A stretch of DNA of 10,281 bases, from NCBI GenBank assembly GCA_031551455.1, contig JAVBNP010000038.1, forward strand, positions 1 to 10,281, in the 5' to 3' direction. The translations under genes and the position numbers were made by a program. The notes under the pieces are model-generated. The model had not been told where the DNA came from and ran no database searches. It worked only from the letters and a program-made list of their open reading frames with translations. How positions within the stretch are numbered: position 1 is the stretch's first letter; each line of letters starts with the position of its first letter. The stretch comes from JAIRLS01 sp031551455 (GTDB lineage: Bacteria; Bacteroidota; Bacteroidia; Bacteroidales; UBA4181). This document shows, piece after piece, positions 1 to 6,068 of this stretch.

Positions 1-629
1 TCCTCGCTGGCAATCATCACATCCTGATGCGGGGTGGTGAGCACGGCGTTGCAGGTAATCATTCCGGGACGATCGGCCGTGAGGCGTACCATTACCACCT
101 GGTCTGTAAACGAGGTAATCATTTCGCGACGGTAATTCACCCCATCAACCTTGTAGGTTACCACCACCCGTGCCGAATCCAGACTCAGCTCGCGGTAGTA
201 GTCGGTGTAGCGGGTATGCCCGGGAAAGGAGATGCGCAGGTCGCCAAAGCTTTGGTAAGGCATACCGGAATTGGTTTTGGCCATCACCTTCTCGGTAGCC
301 AGGGTTTGTGCTTCCAGGTATTTCCCGGCAAACACGAGTTCGCGTACTTTGGGGATGTACTCCAACGCATTGGGATTAGCGTTGTTATTGGGCTGACCGG
401 CCCAGATGGTTTCTTCGTTGAGTTGCAGTTGTTCCACACCGGGATTGCCGAATACCATGGCTCCCAGTCGCCCGTTGCCCAGCGGTAACGCTTCCGTCCA
501 TGTTTTTGCGGGGCGGTCATACCATAATCGTAAAAGTTTATTGTTTCCGTATTCGATGGGAGGCTTATAGGAACAGCCGGTTAACACAAAGAATGATATA
601 ACGGAGATGAGCAATATTTTCGATTTCAT
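1..629 (-). CDS. GH95-type alpha-L-fucosidase lipoprotein, N-terminal part (3' end beyond window)
   Basis: The reverse strand read from the ATG at 629-627 stays open to the window edge (209 codons plus 2 bases). Residues 1-18 form a lipoprotein signal peptide (Lys2, Lys4, hydrophobic core) ending in the lipobox LTGC with Cys19 as the lipidated residue, so the protein is expected on a membrane surface. From about residue 35 the sequence LWYDRPAKTWTEALPLGNGR, then LGAMVFG and LNEETIWAGQP, is the characteristic start of the N-terminal beta-sandwich of glycoside hydrolase family 95, whose known members mostly remove alpha-1,2-linked L-fucose (some act on L-galactose). Family members are usually near 800 residues; the catalytic (alpha/alpha)6 barrel and its acid/base residues lie outside the window, so activity cannot be judged. 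In Bacteroidales such enzymes often belong to polysaccharide utilisation loci, but no susC/susD is visible. Family assignment is confident; the exact substrate is inferred. Confidence 0.88.
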   Translation of the reverse strand, partial: MKSKILLISVISFFVLTGCSYKPPIEYGNNKLLRLWYDRPAKTWTEALPLGNGRLGAMVFGNPGVEQLQLNEETIWAGQPNNNANPNALEYIPKVRELVFAGKYLEAQTLATEKVMAKTNSGMPYQSFGDLRISFPGHTRYTDYYRELSLDSARVVVTYKVDGVNYRREMITSFTDQVVMVRLTADRPGMITCNAVLTTPHQDVMIASE

Positions 630-651
630 GGGATCGGTTTTATGACGAAGA

Positions 652-659
652 CAAACATA
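652..659 (-). promoter_or_regulatory. Bacteroidetes -7 box (TATGTTTG) for the GH95 gene
   Basis: On the reverse strand the bases read TATGTTTG, an exact match to the Bacteroidetes -7 consensus TAnnTTTG, 22 bases before the ATG of the GH95 gene. A start of transcription a few bases further on would give a leader of roughly 15-20 nt. No TTTG -33 element is visible at the usual spacing. The box overlaps the left edge of the duplicated block, where the other copy (around 1905) does not match the consensus. Confidence 0.45.
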
Positions 660-1074
660 CGAAATTTTCGGTTTACGTAATGAGAATAACTCATCGGGAT
701 GCGGAATTGTTTACTCAATTTTCGAATCTTTCCAATGTAATATTCCGCCGGATAAATTTGAAAGTTAGTATTTCGGTGAACACATGGCAAAATTTTTCCT
801 GTTCACATACGATTTATTTGAAAAACGAAAAGGATTGTTGTTATTATCGTCGCCGGTTTTGTTGTTTCCTAATAGAGTTTTGCCTCAAAATTTGATTTGA
901 AGAGAATATTAACCGATTTATTCCCGACGATGAAATGAAATAAAAGCAAACAATGCCGTCTTTCGCAACATCAAGGTATGCGACCATTTGACTGCTCATT
1001 TTCGTTTGACCGGCAACATCGTGTCTTCCCGTCCGGATTTACTGAATCAATTTATTGAGACGGTTTGTTCTTAG
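655..1074 (+). repeat. Direct repeat, degraded copy 1 (promoter plus 5' end of the MMPL gene)
   Basis: This stretch matches 1905-2310 in the same orientation. Anchors include ACATA(C/T)GAAATTTT (655 and 1905), GCGGAATTGTTT, ATGTAATATTCCG (735-747 and 1977-1989), the first 57 coding bases (48 of 57 identical by hand count) and the TCTTCCCGTCC block near 1024. Small insertions and deletions separate the anchors, for example about 22 extra bases near 679-700. Homology fades at about 1071. Seen directly by comparing the two stretches; the borders are approximate. Confidence 0.85.
784..1074 (+). pseudogene. Truncated, frameshifted copy of the trifunctional MMPL-protein gene (N-terminal ~95 codons only)
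   Basis: The ATG at 784 begins MAKFFLFTYDLFEKRKGLL, nearly the same as the start of the intact protein at 2026 (MARFFLFIYDLFEKRKGLL). A net one-base loss between about 838 and 892 shifts the frame, and the original frame ends at TGA 898-900. In the restored frame an Arg codon (CGA in the intact gene) has become TGA at 893-895, and TAA follows at 941-943. A net 5-base gain near 941-951 shifts the frame again, after which NAVFRNIKV and LTGNIVSSRPDLL match residues 57-87 of the intact protein until TAG 1072-1074. The remaining ~1200 codons are absent; the next gene starts its 3' end at 1084. Of 9 differences in the first 57 coding bases, 7 are synonymous, so the copies diverged as working genes before this one decayed. 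It cannot yield a functional exporter. Confidence 0.88.
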
Positions 1075-1083
1075 AAACAGTTA

Positions 1084-1527
1084 TTATTCAATTTTAATTA
1101 AAAAATAAATAGGACCATCAAGTGGAGCATAACTAATTTCCAAGCTTTTAGAAGAAATACTAAACAAGGAATATATTTCATCTATTTTTAATACAGGAGA
1201 ACTGCCCGGTATTACCTTATCGTCATCGGTTATTGAGTAAACGTGTTCACCAATGTTATGTCCTCTATACGTGTCAATATCATCAGTTTCTCCCGAAACC
1301 GTTAAAACATTGTTTGATTTAAACTCATAAATGATGTTATAATGAGAATAATCGTACAAGTCACGGTTATAAAACACAACTTGAACTTTAACAAGCTTCC
1401 ACTTACCGATGATACTTACGCTTTTATCTATGTTTGGCTTTTCATTTACCTTTTCCGAGCAGGAGGAAAAACATCCTGCTGCCAACAACAACATAATGAC
1501 TGTGAATTTAAAAAACTTGGTTTTCAT
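1084..1527 (-). CDS. Small lipocalin-like lipoprotein, function unknown
   Basis: The 147-residue protein begins with a lipoprotein-type signal sequence: MKTKFFKF, a hydrophobic stretch at about 9-18, and two candidate lipidated cysteines (Cys19 in LAAGC, Cys23 in FSSC). The mature part opens with IIGKWKLVKV (39-48) followed by an F-rich strand and YEFKSNNVLTVSG (67-79). The GKW motif plus an all-beta look resembles the small lipocalin-like proteins common in Bacteroidales, most of which have no assigned role. It is probably exported and anchored to a membrane. The gene is isolated, runs opposite to its right-hand neighbour, and is much more AT-rich than the flanking genes (15 G+C of 60 bases in 1141-1200, versus 37 of 60 in 181-240). 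No clear TAnnTTTG box or Shine-Dalgarno sequence precedes the ATG. That it is a real gene is likely; the lipocalin-like assignment is tentative. Confidence 0.68.
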   Translation of the reverse strand: MKTKFFKFTVIMLLLAAGCFSSCSEKVNEKPNIDKSVSIIGKWKLVKVQVVFYNRDLYDYSHYNIIYEFKSNNVLTVSGETDDIDTYRGHNIGEHVYSITDDDKVIPGSSPVLKIDEIYSLFSISSKSLEISYAPLDGPIYFLIKIE

Positions 1528-1904
1528 AACTATTTTATTTTAATAATTTTGTGTTTAGAAAAACTTGTATTTATACTATTTTCGTCTTTTATTCGGGAAC
1601 AATTTCCAATGCCATTCTTCGGCGTACTTAAGTATTGTTCTATAACCTCAAATTTTGATTCATATTTTCTTTTCTTTTGTATATAAAAGATGCAAAATGT
1701 ACCCAAAACGCTGCATGATTTTTCAATTTTTTTATAAATTTTATTGTTTACCGATAAAACAAATTTACACATCGTAAATTCTGTTGATTATAAATGACTT
1801 GCTGTGATTTTTATAAAATAATTGTAGATTTTTTATGCACTTCGTGAATATTCATCGGGGGGCGGTGCCGTTAAGCTTATGAGATTAATTTTAATTGCTG
1901 ATAG
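1528..1904. other. AT-rich intergenic stretch without a convincing gene
   Basis: This stretch lies between the start of the leftward lipoprotein gene and the intact repeat copy. It is strongly AT-rich and holds no confident gene, RNA or terminator. An 80-codon reverse open frame (1772-1530) is the only sizeable one; part of it (RKYESKF then VIEQYLST, about 1610-1680) faintly recalls the N-terminal helix-turn-helix of IS3-type transposase OrfA, but the rest does not. A G-run (1857-1862, in a CGGGGGGCGG context) interrupts the AT-rich sequence near 1860. Confidence 0.5.
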
Positions 1905-1976
1905 ACATATGAAATTTTTGGGTTACGTGCGGAATTGTTTGCCCGATTTGATTCTTTTCGTTTTTTGAATCTTACG

Positions 1977-1989
1977 ATGTAATATTCCG
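1977..1989 (+). promoter_or_regulatory. Conserved upstream block ATGTAATATTCCG of the MMPL gene
   Basis: This 13-base block is identical in the degraded copy (735-747), although the sequence around it has drifted. It sits 21 bases before the -7 box, about where a Bacteroidetes -33 element would be, but it does not contain the usual TTTG. It may be the -33 contact region or a regulator site; the core AATATT is palindromic. The role is inferred only from conservation and spacing. Confidence 0.35.
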
Positions 1990-2010
1990 TCGAGAAAATC
2001 AAAAAGTTGG

Positions 2011-2018
2011 TATTTTTG
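2011..2018 (+). promoter_or_regulatory. Bacteroidetes -7 box (TATTTTTG), implying a leaderless or near-leaderless mRNA
   Basis: TATTTTTG matches TAnnTTTG exactly and ends 8 bases before the ATG at 2026. With the usual few-base distance to the start of transcription, the mRNA would begin at or just before the start codon. The degraded copy carries TATTTCGG at the equivalent place (769-776), so its promoter has lost two consensus bases. Confidence 0.55.
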
Positions 2019-2025
2019 CGGGCGC

Positions 2026-5000
2026 ATGGCAAGATTTTTCCTGTTCATATACGATCTGTTCGAAAAGCGCAAGGGATTGCTGTTCGGTATTACCCTCGCC
2101 GTTTTTGTCGCTTCCTTGTTTTTTGCTTCAAAAATTCGATTTGAGGAAGATATTACTCAATTCATTCCCGACGACGGCGAAATGAAAACGAGTAATGCCG
2201 TTTTTCGAAACATCAAAGTACGCGATCGTTTGACCGTTCATCTTTATTTGACCGGCGATACTGTATCTTCCCGTCCCGATTTGTTGGTTGCTTATTGCGA
2301 CAGTTTGTCAGATCGCTTGTCGCCGCTCGTTCCCGATTACGTTCGGGAAATCATGACACGTGCTCCCGATGGTGCGCCGGAAGAAGTATATGACTTAACG
2401 TACGATCATCTTCCCGTTTTTCTTCAAGAAAAAGATTACGAAGTCATCGCCGGTATGTTGAGCCGTGAAGCCGTTGCCGAACGTCTGCAAAACAATCGAA
2501 ATACTTTGATGAGTCCGACCGGTTTTGCGATGCGAAAGTTTATCGCCGATGACCCTTTGGGAATCAATCTGCTTGCATTGAAACATCTGCAACAACTTAG
2601 TCCCGCCGATAATTTCGATTTGTATCGCGGTTATTTTTTTACTTCCGACCGCCGACATTTATTGCTTTTTCTCGTTCCGTCCAACAGCGGTACCGAAACG
2701 GCCGATAATGCCCGCATCGTTGATGATCTCGACAAGGAAATAGCCGATTTACAAACGGCTTTTCCGGAAGTGACGGCCGAGTATTTCGGCGGTCCCGCCG
2801 TGAGTGTTTGCAACGCACGGCAAATCAAACGCGATACGATGATTACGCTTAACATCGCGTTGCTGATTATCATATTGTTTGTCGTTATTCTGTTCCGAAG
2901 TAAACGTGCGCCTTTGCTGATGCTCCTTCCTGTTGTGTTTGGCGCCGGCATTGCGTTGATGATGCTTTATTTTATTAAATGTACCGTTTCGTCCATTACG
3001 GTAGTCGCCGGTTCGGTGGTGGTGGGCATTGCGCTCAATTATTCAATACATGTGCTGAGTCATCTCCGACACGCCGCCTCGCCTCGCGAAGTAACTGCGG
3101 GATTGGCATCGCCGCTTACGTTGGGCAGTTTTACCACGGTAGGCGCTTTTCTGGGTTTGACGTTTGCCAAGTCTCGAGCATTGGCCGATTTTGGGTTATT
3201 TGCCGCTTTTTGTTTGGCCGCAAGCGCACTTTTTTGTCTCATTGTGCTGCCTCACTTGTTACCGTCCGGTCAACGAAAAGAAAAAAACGATTCGACGGGA
3301 AATTTCGTTATCGATCGTTTTCGCATCGGAGGTTCGAAACTCTTCGAACGAATTGAACGTATCGCCTCCTTTCGTCCCGAAAGACGACTTGTTGTTCCGA
3401 TCACCATGATCGTTATTACCGTTTTCTGTTTGTTTTTTACGGGACGTACGAGTTTCGACAGCGACATGATGCATCTTAATTACATGGATGATAAGTTGCA
3501 GAAAGCGGAACAAAATCTTTCGGCAATTACTTCCGACGTTTCCGGGCAAACCGTTTTTCTCGTTTCGACGGGCAATGATTTGCAGGAAGCGGAGAAACAT
3601 CACCAACGGAGCATGAAGCTTGTTCGTCAACTTCAAACAGAAGGGATCGTCAAAGATTATGCATCGCCCGAGGTGTTGTTAATTCCCGAATCGGAACAAG
3701 CGGAGCGCATCGCTCGTTGGAATCGTTTTTGGACGGAAGAAAAGAAAACCGCATTGCGTCATAATTTATACGAAGAGGGTGCGAAGCACAAATTCAACGA
3801 AAAAGCGTTTGATCCGTTTTTGGATTTGCTCGATCGGGAATATGCGCCCGTTGATGTTGCCGCCGAAGACGCGGGAAAAGTTTTGTTATCCGAAATGTTG
3901 ACACAAACGGACGGTTTAAGTATGATTTTGAGTCGGATACGTGTTCCCGACGGACAAAAGGAGAAAGCGTACGAGCGTTTGGAGGAAGCGGATCATTTGG
4001 TAATTCTCGATCGATCGTATTTTACGCGAAAATTTTTGCACATCATCAGCGATGATTTTTATTTGATCCTGTTCATCTCTTCTTTCATCGTGTTCTTTGC
4101 GTTGTGGATTACCTACGGTCGCATCGAACTTGCATTGATGACTTTTACCCCGATGGCGCTCGGTTGGATATGGATTACGGGCATTATGGGCGCTTTCGAC
4201 ATGAGTTTTAACATCGTCAACATTATTATTTCCACGTTTATTTTCGGGTTGGGCGACGATTACAGCATCTTTATCACCGACGGCTTGACGGATGAATATC
4301 GGAGCGCCGAAAAAACGTTGCCGGTACACAAAACGGCCATCTTTTTGTCTGCGTTTGCCATGATTGTCGGGATGGGGGTTTTGATATTTGCCCGACATCC
4401 CGCATTGAAATCCATTGCAACGGTTTCCGTCGTCGGGATGCTTGCGGTGGTGGCGGTGGCATATACCGTACAACCCTTTCTTTTCCGCCGGTTGATTTCG
4501 GGACGTACTTCGCACGGTAAATACCCGTATACGTTAGAGAGTCTGCTGTCATCCGTATGGGTGTTCATTTATTTCGGAACGGGCAGCATATTACTTTCCC
4601 TGTTGAGTTTGGTGTTGAAAATCGTTCCTCTTCCGATTAAAGCGAAACGATATTTTTTGCATTGGTTGATGAGTAAATTAGCCAAATCGACGTTGTATTG
4701 TTATCCGTTGGCAGAAAAACGGTTGCCTCGTCGGGAACAAATACGTCTTGATCGACCCGCGGTAATTGTCGCCAATCATCAATCGTTTCTCGATATTTTA
4801 TGCATCTTGTCGCTCCAACCCAAAATTGTCATGTTGGTTGCCGATTGGGTCTGGAATTCGCCTTTCTTCGGGCTGTTGGTACGCAATACGGGATTTTACC
4901 ATGTGAAGGACGGTTACGAAAAAAGCGCCGAGGCATTGAGTCCGTTGATTGCCGACGGATATTCCGTTGCCGTGTTCCCGGAAGGTTCACGTTCCGCAGA

Positions 5001-5937
5001 CAATAAAATACGGCGATTCCGAAACGGCGCTTTCTTTTTGGCCAGACGATTAAAATTGGATATTTTGCCCGTTGTTTTGCACGGTACGGGGCAAGTGATG
5101 CCCAAAAACGATCCATTTCGCATACGTAAAGGTCGATTGACCGTTGAGGTATTGCCCCGCATCGATTATCGCGAATTGCGGCAAAACGACGATCGCGAAA
5201 ATGCACGACACACGGCCGAACTCATCCGATATCGGTATACGGAAGCGGAATCTCGTAATAATGTTCCCGATAACCCATATTTTCGTCAACGGTTGATCAC
5301 CAATTTTATCTACAAAGGGCCGGTGGTCGAATGGTATTTGCGCATTAAATTGCGAATGGAACGTAATTATGCCGCATTCGACCGAATGATTCCCCGAGAA
5401 GCGACGATTACCGATCTCGGTTGCGGGTACGGGTTCTTGACCTATATGTTGGCATTTTTATCCGAAAAACGTACCGTAACGGGTATCGATTACGATGAGG
5501 ATAAGATACAAACGGCCGATCACTGTTTCTCCAAAAACGAACAAATACGGTTCGAAGCCGCCGATGTGACCGATTGTCGATTTCCCCGAAGCGATGTGTT
5601 CATCTTGAGCGATATGTTGCATTATCTTGTTCCCGAAAAACAACGGTCGGTATTGTCGAAATGCGTCGAACGACTCAATCCGGGCGGGATGATCATTATT
5701 CGCGACGCCGATCGGAACAAAGGCAAGGCGCATCGATTGACCCGTCTTACCGAATTCTTTTCCACCCGATTGTTCCGATTCAATAAAACAGCCAACGAGT
5801 TGTACTTTCTTTCGGAAAGCGATGTTCGCGAGTTTGCCGACCGATACGGATTTCGCTTCGAAAGCGTGAACAACGACAAGTATACATCAAACGTGATCTA
5901 TTGTTTGCAGGACGTTCGAGCGTCTGCAAAACCGTAA
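2026..5937 (+). CDS. Trifunctional MMPL-type exporter / lysophospholipid acyltransferase / SAM-dependent methyltransferase
   Basis: This 1303-residue inner-membrane protein joins three domains. Residues 1-825 form an RND/MMPL-type exporter (COG4258-like): one helix at 17-35, a large periplasmic loop to ~272, helices at ~273-413 and ~455-475, a second loop to ~677, then helices at ~678-821. The duplicated halves carry GIALNYSIH (334-342) and GLGDDYSIF (741-749). A further hydrophobic segment (~843-867) leads to a PlsC-type acyltransferase with the HX4D motif (His918, Asp923), FPEGSRS (984-990) and a conserved Pro1015. Residues ~1090-1303 are a class I methyltransferase with DLGCGYG (1130-1136), acidic Asp1155 and LNPGGMIII (1217-1225). 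All key residues of the enzymes appear intact. This domain order is known from Bacteroidota genomes; single-domain counterparts occur in aryl polyene/flexirubin clusters, so acylation, methylation and export of a lipid-like product is the likely but unproven role. The start is supported by the same ATG in the upstream relic. Confidence 0.92.
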   Translation: MARFFLFIYDLFEKRKGLLFGITLAVFVASLFFASKIRFEEDITQFIPDDGEMKTSNAVFRNIKVRDRLTVHLYLTGDTVSSRPDLLVAYCDSLSDRLSPLVPDYVREIMTRAPDGAPEEVYDLTYDHLPVFLQEKDYEVIAGMLSREAVAERLQNNRNTLMSPTGFAMRKFIADDPLGINLLALKHLQQLSPADNFDLYRGYFFTSDRRHLLLFLVPSNSGTETADNARIVDDLDKEIADLQTAFPEVTAEYFGGPAVSVCNARQIKRDTMITLNIALLIIILFVVILFRSKRAPLLMLLPVVFGAGIALMMLYFIKCTVSSITVVAGSVVVGIALNYSIHVLSHLRHAASPREVTAGLASPLTLGSFTTVGAFLGLTFAKSRALADFGLFAAFCLAASALFCLIVLPHLLPSGQRKEKNDSTGNFVIDRFRIGGSKLFERIERIASFRPERRLVVPITMIVITVFCLFFTGRTSFDSDMMHLNYMDDKLQKAEQNLSAITSDVSGQTVFLVSTGNDLQEAEKHHQRSMKLVRQLQTEGIVKDYASPEVLLIPESEQAERIARWNRFWTEEKKTALRHNLYEEGAKHKFNEKAFDPFLDLLDREYAPVDVAAEDAGKVLLSEMLTQTDGLSMILSRIRVPDGQKEKAYERLEEADHLVILDRSYFTRKFLHIISDDFYLILFISSFIVFFALWITYGRIELALMTFTPMALGWIWITGIMGAFDMSFNIVNIIISTFIFGLGDDYSIFITDGLTDEYRSAEKTLPVHKTAIFLSAFAMIVGMGVLIFARHPALKSIATVSVVGMLAVVAVAYTVQPFLFRRLISGRTSHGKYPYTLESLLSSVWVFIYFGTGSILLSLLSLVLKIVPLPIKAKRYFLHWLMSKLAKSTLYCYPLAEKRLPRREQIRLDRPAVIVANHQSFLDILCILSLQPKIVMLVADWVWNSPFFGLLVRNTGFYHVKDGYEKSAEALSPLIADGYSVAVFPEGSRSADNKIRRFRNGAFFLARRLKLDILPVVLHGTGQVMPKNDPFRIRKGRLTVEVLPRIDYRELRQNDDRENARHTAELIRYRYTEAESRNNVPDNPYFRQRLITNFIYKGPVVEWYLRIKLRMERNYAAFDRMIPREATITDLGCGYGFLTYMLAFLSEKRTVTGIDYDEDKIQTADHCFSKNEQIRFEAADVTDCRFPRSDVFILSDMLHYLVPEKQRSVLSKCVERLNPGGMIIIRDADRNKGKAHRLTRLTEFFSTRLFRFNKTANELYFLSESDVREFADRYGFRFESVNNDKYTSNVIYCLQDVRASAKP

Positions 5938-5954
5938 ACAGGAATCGGTTTTTG
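5928..5954 (+). terminator. Weak candidate intrinsic terminator after the MMPL gene
   Basis: AAAACCG (5928-5934) can pair with CGGTTTT (5946-5952) around an 11-base loop that contains the stop codon; the 3' arm runs into TTTTT. A second imperfect hairpin lies just before it (GCAGGACG at 5907-5914 with CGTCTGC at 5921-5927). The first stem has only three G-C pairs, so termination may be weak. Confidence 0.3.
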
Positions 5955-5988
5955 TATTTGCAAAAATGTAAGCTTTCGGTATTTGCCG

Positions 5989-5996
5989 TATCTTTG
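5989..5996 (+). promoter_or_regulatory. Bacteroidetes -7 box (TATCTTTG) upstream of the flavoprotein gene
   Basis: TATCTTTG is an exact TAnnTTTG match in the 131-base gap between the MMPL gene and the GTG start at 6069. Transcription from it would give a leader of about 65-70 nt. No TTTG -33 element stands at the usual spacing; the nearest upstream one (5957-5960) is too far. It could drive the run of genes from here to galE. Confidence 0.5.
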
Positions 5997-6068
5997 TTCC
6001 CGTGATATAGATTTATCGTTTGATCACCGCCGAATAACATTGAATCATTCATCATCCGAATATTTCCC

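Larger units (their letters stand above)
1905..2310 (+). repeat. Direct repeat, intact copy 2 (promoter plus 5' end of the MMPL gene)
   Basis: This is the counterpart of the degraded copy at 655-1074. It includes about 120 bases of upstream DNA and codons 1-95 of the intact gene at 2026. The distance from the shared ATGTAATATTCCG block to the -7 position (34 bases) and from the -7 position to the ATG (7 bases between) is identical in both copies. Confidence 0.85.

Noticed and set aside
27..488. Forward 153-codon open frame opposite the fucosidase gene
   Set aside because: It lies entirely antisense to the GH95 reading frame, which has clear family motifs and a signal peptide; the forward product resembles nothing.
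680..895. Forward 71-codon open frame over the repeat
   Set aside because: It is out of frame with the relic's ATG at 784 and with all segments homologous to the intact MMPL protein; a chance frame in decayed DNA.
3916..4515. Reverse 199-codon open frame inside the MMPL gene
   Set aside because: A shadow of the forward coding frame: low-complexity, charged sequence with no domain, opposite conserved transmembrane segments.
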